Shown one piece after another: positions 50,450 through 55,644 of a stretch of 55,644 bases of DNA (its first letter is position 1; each line of letters begins with the position of its first letter). The notes beneath the pieces are model-generated. The model had not been told where the DNA came from. It saw only the letters and a program-made list of their open reading frames with translations, and did no database searches. This DNA comes from DAOPZJ01 sp964587625 (lineage in GTDB: Bacteria; Bacillota; Clostridia; Oscillospirales; JAKOTC01): positions 1 to 55,644 of the forward strand of contig CAZPLU010000016.1 of assembly GCA_964587625.1 (NCBI GenBank), given 5' to 3'. Both the position numbers and the translations under genes were made by a program.

Positions 50450-50525
50450 TGGTGGGCGTTGGGGGACTCGAACCCTCGACCTCCCGCATGTGACGCGGAT
50501 GCTCTACCAACTGAGCTAAACACCC
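50450..50525 (-). tRNA. tRNA-Val(CAC)
   Basis: 76 bases with encoded CCA. The anticodon stem TCCGC/GCGGG has loop GTCACAT, giving anticodon CAC. The acceptor GGGTGTT/AACGCCC has one U-G pair. The T-arm GAGGG-TTCGAGT-CCCCC contains an A-C mismatch at the second pair. Confidence 0.88.
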
Positions 50526-50676
50526 GAAGCAAAAAATATTCTACCACATCTCACGGGGATTTTCAACTCTTTATTTCGTTAAAATTTATTTTTGCGCTTT
50601 ACTCCGTAAAATTTATTCTTATAAAAAAGAGGAATGAACGATCCGCCGTATTGACTGAAATCTCAAACTCCCTGAA

Positions 50677-51505
50677 TCACACCCCGCCGAAAGGTATGCA
50701 GTACAGAGGCGTTTCGTTTTCGGGCATATCGAGGATTCGCTTGGCGGCGCTGTCGTCAAATGCGCCGATCGTCACGGCGCCGAGACCTCTGGCGGCGGCT
50801 TGCAGACAGACATTTTGTGCGGCGTGTCCGGCCTCCATATGCACATATGTCTCGCCCCTTGATCCGTATTTTTCGGTGGTCCGACTGTAAACGGCGGAAA
50901 AGAACAACACGGCGGGGGCTTGCCGCGTCTTGTGAAAGGCAGGCATTGTGTAACTGCGCAAGCACATTGCCGCTTATTACAATCTCGAGGGTGTGCGCAT
51001 TCGGATTATAATGGTATACCCCGGCGGGGATCGGCCCGCCGTCTGCGCAGATCAGATATACTTCGAGCGGATACAGCGCGCCTGCGGACGGAGCGGAACG
51101 CAGTTTAAGATGCGGTTGTGTTACGCCCTGCGCCGCCCACAGCATCTGAGAGATGTCTTTAAGCGTGAGAGGAGCGCCGCTGTATTCCCTGACGGAACGC
51201 CTTTGCGCGATCGCCTCCTCCACAGAGATTTCCCCCGCGGCGACAGCTTTGGGCAACCGAAACACCGAAACACTTTTTTCGGGCGGCTGCTGAGCCGAAT
51301 TGACGAGCGGAGAATCCGAAAGCGAAAGCGCCGACGCGGGCTGCCCCGTCTCGGCAGGCGGATTCGAAGCGAAAGCGGATGAATTTGGCGGCAGGGTCAC
51401 TGAAATCGGTTGGGACGGCATCGGTCCGGCCGGTTTGGCGGAACAGGATGCGCCGCCTGCCGTGATGATAAACAATAAAAAGAACGCGACTGCGGTTTTT
51501 TTCAT
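50677..51505 (-). pseudogene. SagB/ThcOx-type nitroreductase lipoprotein, frameshifted
   Basis: Two overlapping frames together make one nitroreductase-like lipoprotein. The first has a signal peptide (Cys21 in GGASC), a low-complexity linker, and AIAQRRSVREYSGAPLTLKDISQMLWAAQGVT with PSAGALYPLEVYLI. The second continues with AVLFFSAVYSRTTEKYGSRGETYVHMEAGHAAQNVCLQAAARGLGAVTIGAFDD. The frame changes at a run of five G on the plus strand (50914-50918). Removing one base joins the parts as SPAVLFFSAVY. So this is a recent frameshift or a sequencing error. The family binds FMN. GGAGG precedes the ATG at 51505. Confidence 0.85.
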
Positions 51506-51668
51506 ATCGATCCTCCTTTTCGTCGGTTTCAACGGTTTATGGGCGGTTTATTTCATCATATCATAAAAACGGCTGTGGATTCAACAAACCGAACCGAAAA
51601 CGTTTAAAAACTGTCGAAGCGGCGGCGGAAAAATGCGCGGTGCGTGTTTGCGAAATGTCGGGCGGATA

Positions 51669-51697
51669 TTGAAAGAAGGCAGGGGTTGTGCTATACT
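51669..51697 (+). promoter_or_regulatory. Sigma-A promoter for the URO-D family gene
   Basis: TTGAAA, 17 bases, TATACT, about 65 bases before the ATG at 51766. Confidence 0.75.
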
Positions 51698-51765
51698 GTT
51701 TTCGATCAAAAAGATCGATACACAATCGGTCGGCATCAACCAAAACCTTGAAAGGAAATGAGCAA

Positions 51766-52770
51766 ATGAAAACACGCGAGCCCGATTTCTCCCAGCTGCA
51801 GAAAGTGATGAGGCGCGAAAAACCGGATCGCCCCGTATTTTTCGAACTGTTCATCAGCGACCGGCTGGTCGAATTCTTTTCGGGTGAAAAACTCGATCAC
51901 GGCGATCCGGCAAAGGAATTGAAGACGATGATCAAAGGGTATGCAGCCGGCGGATATGATTATACCAGCGTGGTCGGCGGCGATTTCGCGTTCCCGTCCA
52001 TCGAGCGGGCGCACGCCGAGAGCGTTTCGATGCGCGACGGTATCATCAGGGATCGCGAGAGTTTTGAAAGATACAAATGGCCGAACCCCGAGGATTATGA
52101 TTACGGCTTACTCGCAAAAGCGAAAGAATGGATGCCGGACGGCATGAAGCTGATCGCGCGCGGGCCTTGCGGCGTGCTTGAAAACATGAACGCGATCATC
52201 GGGTACGACAATATCTGCATGATGCTGTTCGACGACCCCGCGCTCTTGCAGGAGATTGTGAATCACATCGGCAGCCGGTTGGTGAAATATTACGAGATCT
52301 GCGCGTCTTTTGACACGGTGGGTATGTTCATGGACAACGACGACTGGGGCTTCAACACCCAGACCTTTTTATCCCCGGCGGATATGCGCAAATACGTCTT
52401 CCCCTGGCACAAAAAGATCGTGGAAGTCGCGCACAGACATAACATTCCCGTCGGATTGCACTCGTGCGGGAATCCGCTCGAGGTCATCGAGGACGTGATC
52501 GAGGACATCAAGGTCGACGCGCGGCATAGTTATGAGGACAAAATCATCCCGGTCGAGGAGTTTTACAAGCGGTATCACGACCGGATTGCGATTTTGGGCG
52601 GGATGGATCTGGACTTTTTGGTGCGCGGCGCGCCCGAACAGATATACAAGCGCAGCAAGGCGATGCTGGAAGCCGCGCCGACGGGCTACGCGCTCGGGAC
52701 GGGCAACAGCACGCCGGACTTTTTGCCGATGGAAAATTTCCTCGCCATGCGCGACGCGGCGATGGAGTAG
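51766..52770 (+). CDS. Uroporphyrinogen decarboxylase family protein
   Basis: A 334-residue TIM-barrel protein of the URO-D/MtaA superfamily: MRREKPDRPVFFELFISDRL, DNDDWGFNTQTFLSPADMRKYVFPWHKKIVEVAHRHNIPVGLHSCGN and GGMDLDFLVRGAPEQI. It has the H-x-C (HSCG) used by corrinoid methyltransferases for zinc, but no cysteine follows. The position near ALGTGNSTPDFLP, where MtaA-type enzymes have the third ligand, is Thr. It is not a haem enzyme by context, as no haem genes are near. The function is unknown; a methyltransferase-like or decarboxylase role is possible. AAAGGAAA precedes the ATG at 51766. Confidence 0.85.
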   Translation: MKTREPDFSQLQKVMRREKPDRPVFFELFISDRLVEFFSGEKLDHGDPAKELKTMIKGYAAGGYDYTSVVGGDFAFPSIERAHAESVSMRDGIIRDRESFERYKWPNPEDYDYGLLAKAKEWMPDGMKLIARGPCGVLENMNAIIGYDNICMMLFDDPALLQEIVNHIGSRLVKYYEICASFDTVGMFMDNDDWGFNTQTFLSPADMRKYVFPWHKKIVEVAHRHNIPVGLHSCGNPLEVIEDVIEDIKVDARHSYEDKIIPVEEFYKRYHDRIAILGGMDLDFLVRGAPEQIYKRSKAMLEAAPTGYALGTGNSTPDFLPMENFLAMRDAAME

Positions 52771-52797
52771 TTTTTCGATCACAAACATATGGCAAAT

Positions 52798-52832
52798 CAC
52801 CCGTCTTATAAAAAGGCGGGTGCTTGTTTTGT
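52798..52832 (+). terminator. Terminator after the URO-D family gene
   Basis: CACCCGTCTT/AAGGCGGGTG stem (one G-T pair), then CTTGTTTTGTT. Confidence 0.8.
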
Positions 52833-52903
52833 TAAGAGAGGTAATTTAACGCGCAACCCGGACGCTCGGGAATTTTGTTTTTGCGGGGGATTGCGAATTG
52901 CCC

Positions 52904-53755
52904 TTACTGATCAAACCTTACTCGATACCGGCAGCGTCTGCATAACGGCTCCGAGATGTTCCCGCCGCGAAAGCCCATAACCAGCGCTTTGTAACGCGGC
53001 GAGGACATGATTGTTTCGAGATCGGTTTCGAAAATATTCCCCAACGCGATCACGCCGTCCCCGTCCAAACAGCACGGCACCGCCGTGCCGTCGCATAAGA
53101 TCCCGAGCATTTTCCGCCCGCCGAGGCATTTTCCGCGCTTTGCGATCTCCGGCGCGTCCGGCGACGGCCATTCGAATTGTTCCTCAAACGCAACATAAAC
53201 GTTTTTCGCAAATTTCGCCGCCCCGCGCCCCCTTTTCGGGTTTTCCACGGTTTGTCCGAAATAATCCGCAATCACATTCAACGCGGCCAGCGAATTTTGA
53301 TCCATCCCTTTGCCGTGCTCTCCGTTCCAAAAACGATAAGACACGATCGGGCGGCCTTGCTCCGCCGCGTCCAGCCCAAACCGCGCCGCCTCTTCGAGAT
53401 AGGCGGGATCATATCCGTTTTCCTGCGCGTGCAGCGAGATATTGACCTGCCGCAGGGCGGGGGCGGCAAGCAGCAGCGCGTGATGTTGTCCGAGCAGCGT
53501 GCCGTTGGTGGTCAGATTGACTGCGATTTCATATTGATGTGCCAGCGCCAAAAACGCGCCGAGGGCGGGGTGCAGCAGCGGTTCGCCCTTGACGTAAAGA
53601 TAGACCTGCGCGCCGGTCGGTTTGACCTGTTTTAAAATACGCTCAAATTCCCGCGCCGTCATCAAGCGCTTTTCGCGCGGACAGGGCGGGCAAAAGCTGC
53701 AACGGAGATTGCAGATATTTGTGATTTCAATATAAAATCGTTTTAGCTTCTCCAC
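52904..53755 (-). CDS. Radical SAM protein with a SPASM-like C-terminus
   Basis: A 283-residue radical SAM enzyme. The cluster motif is CNLRCSFC (C-x3-C-x2-C, about 15-22), followed by TTNGTLL and NISLHAQENG in the barrel. The C-terminal cysteines (KCLGGRKMLGILCDGTAVPCCLDGDG and CRRCRYR) form a SPASM/twitch-type region for one or two extra clusters. Such proteins modify peptides or proteins, but I see no precursor peptide next to it. The start is GTG at 53755, after AAAAGGCG. Confidence 0.88.
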   Translation of the reverse strand: MEKLKRFYIEITNICNLRCSFCPPCPREKRLMTAREFERILKQVKPTGAQVYLYVKGEPLLHPALGAFLALAHQYEIAVNLTTNGTLLGQHHALLLAAPALRQVNISLHAQENGYDPAYLEEAARFGLDAAEQGRPIVSYRFWNGEHGKGMDQNSLAALNVIADYFGQTVENPKRGRGAAKFAKNVYVAFEEQFEWPSPDAPEIAKRGKCLGGRKMLGILCDGTAVPCCLDGDGVIALGNIFETDLETIMSSPRYKALVMGFRGGNISEPLCRRCRYRVRFDQ

Positions 53756-53836
53756 AAAATACTACGCCTTTTCTCACAATCTCATAACATCTGTCGGATA
53801 CGATATACAACGGAACGGGCGATATGTACCGATCGC

Positions 53837-54007
53837 TTGAACCAATTTCCTTTCTGTTTAAATTTTCCTCATTTTTCACTTCTTTTATTTAGGCGATCCA
53901 AACGGTTATAAACGACCGGATGGGATCGCCATTTTATTAGGGCGCGGCACCTGTATCAATAGCGGAAAGCCGCCTGATAGCCAATGGGAGAATAAACGGC
54001 GGCGGCT
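53837..54007 (+). ncRNA. Possible structured RNA in a gene-free gap
   Basis: The 320-base gap 53756-54076 has no ORF. It holds a promoter-like TTGAAC (53837), 16 bases, TAAATT. Two stems follow: GGCGATCC/GGATCGCC (53892-53899 with 53923-53930) and AGCCGCC/GGCGGCT (53968-53974 with 54001-54007). No known RNA class is recognised. It could be a small RNA or simply leader and terminator debris. Confidence 0.3.
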
Positions 54008-54034
54008 TCACATTTGGAAAAAGACAAAACAACA

Positions 54035-54061
54035 AAACGACATCAAAAAAAGATGCCGTTT
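54035..54061 (-). terminator. Terminator for the 67-aa gene
   Basis: On the minus strand AAACGGCATC/GATGTCGTTT (one G-U pair) with a T7 loop, followed by TGTTGTTTTGTCTTTTT. Confidence 0.7.
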
Positions 54062-54076
54062 CTTCGTCTCGAACGC

Positions 54077-54280
54077 TCATTCGCTTTTGGATTCGTCGGG
54101 ACAGGTTCCGTTTTGATCCATGGTGTCTTCCATCAATCTCAAAAGTTCCAAAACGCTGCGAAATTCGGTCTTTTTATTGCCGTTCATCCAAGAGACCGAG
54201 CCCTGCCAAGTGCCGTTGCGGCGGTAACGCACTTGCACGATAAAGGTATTGGTACAGATGATCTTATTTTCGTCTTCCAT
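54077..54280 (-). CDS. Small conserved protein of unknown function
   Basis: A 67-residue soluble protein: TFIVQVRYRRNGTWQGSVSWMNGNKKTEFRSVLELLRLMEDTM in the middle. The W-Q-G-x-V-x-W and FRS-x-LEL features are ones I associate with a small family common in Clostridia with no assigned function. I start at 54280, with GGGAGGTG before the ATG. Upstream residues of the longer frame look random. It has its own terminator. Confidence 0.7.
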   Translation of the reverse strand: MEDENKIICTNTFIVQVRYRRNGTWQGSVSWMNGNKKTEFRSVLELLRLMEDTMDQNGTCPDESKSE

Positions 54281-54321
54281 ATAATTTCGACACCTCCCAT
54301 TTTCAGTATAGCACAATCGGT

Positions 54322-55164
54322 TTAAAATTTCAATTCCAATTGTTTTTTCAAAAATGCGACACATAAGCCGAACCACTTTGCGGCTTCGGGGTTGATCATG
54401 TTCGGAGAATTCGTCCCCGCGCTTTGATAAGCGCAGGTCGAAAGGCCGTGGCTGCCCTCGGCAAAAACATGCAGCTCAAACGGAATTCCGTTTGAGCGCA
54501 GCGCCGCCGCCATCAGCAGAGAATTTTCGACAGGGACGCAACCGTCGGTGGCGGTGTGCCATAAAAATGTCGGGGGCGTATGAATCGTCACCGCCGTCTC
54601 GAGCGACATCTTTTGAACGAGCGCCGCGTCGCCGCCGCAAAGGTTGTTGAAACTGCCCCCATGGGTTTTTTCGCCGCCCGTGATAACCGGATAACATAAA
54701 ATCGCAGCGTTCGGGCGTAGATTTTCGGAGGCGGTTTTTAACGTCTCGGCGAGGAATGCCTCATGCCAAAAACAGGCCAGCGAACCCGCCAGATGGCCGC
54801 CCGCCGAAAAACCGCAGACCGCGATTTTATCCGGGTCGACGTGGTATTTGTCGGCGTTTTTGCGGATATGATCCATCGCCGCCGCCGCCTGCAGCAAAGC
54901 CGACGGATAACGCGCGGGCGCGACCGAATAGGTCAGCACAAAGGCGTTGAAGCCCGCGCCCAAATAGTCGAGCGCAACCGGCTCGGCCTCGCGGTCGGAG
55001 ACAAATCCGTAACCGCCGCCCGGGCAGATCAACATTGCCGGGAAGCGGCGTTCCAAGTCGATCTCGCGGGAGACGCCGCGGCAATAGACCTCCAGCGTCG
55101 GCTCGCCGCCCTCGGCGGACAGGGCCGGATAAAATTCTCTGAGTTTGACGGTTTCGTGAATCAA
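54322..55164 (-). CDS. Alpha/beta hydrolase (BD-FAE / acetyl esterase type)
   Basis: A 280-residue cytoplasmic esterase. Oxyanion region ICPGGGYGFVSDREAEPVA, nucleophile Ser120 in CGFSAGGHLAGSLA, Asp207 in HTATDGCVPVENS and His239 in AEGSHGLS form the triad. Relatives remove acetyl groups from xylan-type sugars or cleave small esters. The start is TTG two bases after the smpB stop, with AAGGAG inside the smpB end, so the genes are coupled. Confidence 0.9.
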   Translation of the reverse strand: MIHETVKLREFYPALSAEGGEPTLEVYCRGVSREIDLERRFPAMLICPGGGYGFVSDREAEPVALDYLGAGFNAFVLTYSVAPARYPSALLQAAAAMDHIRKNADKYHVDPDKIAVCGFSAGGHLAGSLACFWHEAFLAETLKTASENLRPNAAILCYPVITGGEKTHGGSFNNLCGGDAALVQKMSLETAVTIHTPPTFLWHTATDGCVPVENSLLMAAALRSNGIPFELHVFAEGSHGLSTCAYQSAGTNSPNMINPEAAKWFGLCVAFLKKQLELKF

Positions 55165-55165
55165 G

Positions 55166-55627
55166 TCAATAACGCTCCTTCAATTCCCGCTTGATGTCGC
55201 GGTCGGCCGATCTTCTGGCCTCGGTATCGCGCTTGTCGTGCAGTTTTTTACCCTTGCAAAGCCCGATTTCGGCTTTGATACGGCCGTTTTTAAAATACAA
55301 GGACAGCGGGATCAAGGTCAGGCCCTCCTGCTTGATTTGCCCGTAGAGTTTCATGATCTCGTTTTTATGCATCAGCAGCGGGCGGTCGCGACGCGGGTCC
55401 CGATTGAAAATGTTGCCCTGTTCGTAGGGGCTGATGTGAACCCCTTTCAACAATAAAACACCCTTATCGACATCACACCAGGCGTCTTTGAGGTTGACGT
55501 TGCCCGCGCGCACCGATTTGACCTCGGTGCCGGCAAGCGAAATTCCGGCCTCGTATTTTTCGAGGACGAAGTAGTCGTGATAGGCCTTGCGGTTTTCGGC
55601 GATGGCGCGGTTGGTTTTTTGCTGCAT
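55166..55627 (-). CDS. smpB: SsrA-binding protein SmpB
   Basis: A 153-residue partner of tmRNA in ribosome rescue. Family segments: AENRKAYHDYFVLEKYEAGISLAGTEVKSVRAGNVNLKDAWC, the HISPYEQGNIFNRDPRRDRPLLMHKNEI core, and a C-terminal basic tail (KGKKLHDKRDTEARRSADRDIKREL) that enters the ribosomal channel. ssrA itself is not in the window. It is coupled to the esterase gene downstream. Confidence 0.96.
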   Translation of the reverse strand: MQQKTNRAIAENRKAYHDYFVLEKYEAGISLAGTEVKSVRAGNVNLKDAWCDVDKGVLLLKGVHISPYEQGNIFNRDPRRDRPLLMHKNEIMKLYGQIKQEGLTLIPLSLYFKNGRIKAEIGLCKGKKLHDKRDTEARRSADRDIKRELKERY

Positions 55628-55644
55628 GATACGATCCTTTATTT

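Noticed and set aside
50405..50890. Frame starting with WWALGDSNPRPPACDADALP
   Set aside because: Translation of the reverse strand of tRNA-Val, a common annotation artefact, continued into the broken nitroreductase.

Overview
The window looks like a chromosomal segment of a spore-forming, anaerobic, low-redox Clostridia-type bacterium, probably near Oscillospirales/Ruminococcaceae. That placement is an inference. It rests on a SpoIIR sporulation protein, the Firmicutes order of the rimP-nusA-infB operon, an archaeal-type ProRS, oxygen-sensitive enzymes (indolepyruvate ferredoxin oxidoreductase, Fe-S serine dehydratase), Gram-positive lipoproteins with lipoboxes, and a moderately high GC content. 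No phage, plasmid, transposase gene or CRISPR array is visible.

Layout. 1-3.6 kb holds a tandem family of large solute-binding-type lipoproteins on the minus strand; the third copy is broken by an in-frame stop at the window edge. 4-7.5 kb carries an MgtC-like membrane protein, a phosphohexomutase and SpoIIR. 7.65-15.7 kb is the translation/RNA operon rimP-nusA-rnpM(ylxR)-ylxQ-infB-rbfA-nrnA-truB-ribF behind a good sigma-A promoter. 15.7-21.5 kb has an ApbE flavin transferase, small membrane and lipoproteins, NadA, a GNAT enzyme, an EpsG-like polymerase and DeoD. 21.7-27.9 kb has cytidine deaminase, IorA-IorB-ACT, ProS and L-serine dehydratase. 28-34.3 kb holds small envelope proteins (DUF4349, CHAP, DUF4830), a phosphopantetheinyl transferase, RidA, a lipid kinase and a 28-codon membrane peptide. 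34.4-41 kb is a nucleoside block: a BMP-type binding lipoprotein, ATPase and two permeases, then thymidine kinase and uridine kinase. With deoD and cdd upstream this is a salvage route from import to nucleotide. 41-43 kb combines Gx-transporter, NusG-domain-II and ApbE-like proteins, a set linked in other Gram-positives to flavin/quinone extracellular redox, but the ApbE-like member has lost its metal-site residues. 43-55.6 kb has an AEC transporter, MarR, a repeat-flanked tRNA-Leu, peroxiredoxin, a PadR/HAAS pair, a PL22-like lyase, tRNA-Val, a frameshifted SagB-type nitroreductase lipoprotein, a URO-D family protein, a radical SAM protein, an esterase and SmpB.

Non-coding structure is plentiful. 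Two 119-128 bp inverted-repeat elements share TGTAGGG termini. There are mosaic repeat islands at 21.5 and 32 kb. A 75-bp tandem repeat surrounds tRNA-Leu, and a possible structured RNA lies near 53.9 kb. No convincing new defence or metabolic system is present. The most unusual signals are the tRNA-Leu repeat array, the degenerate ApbE-like lipoprotein and the decaying lipoprotein family.
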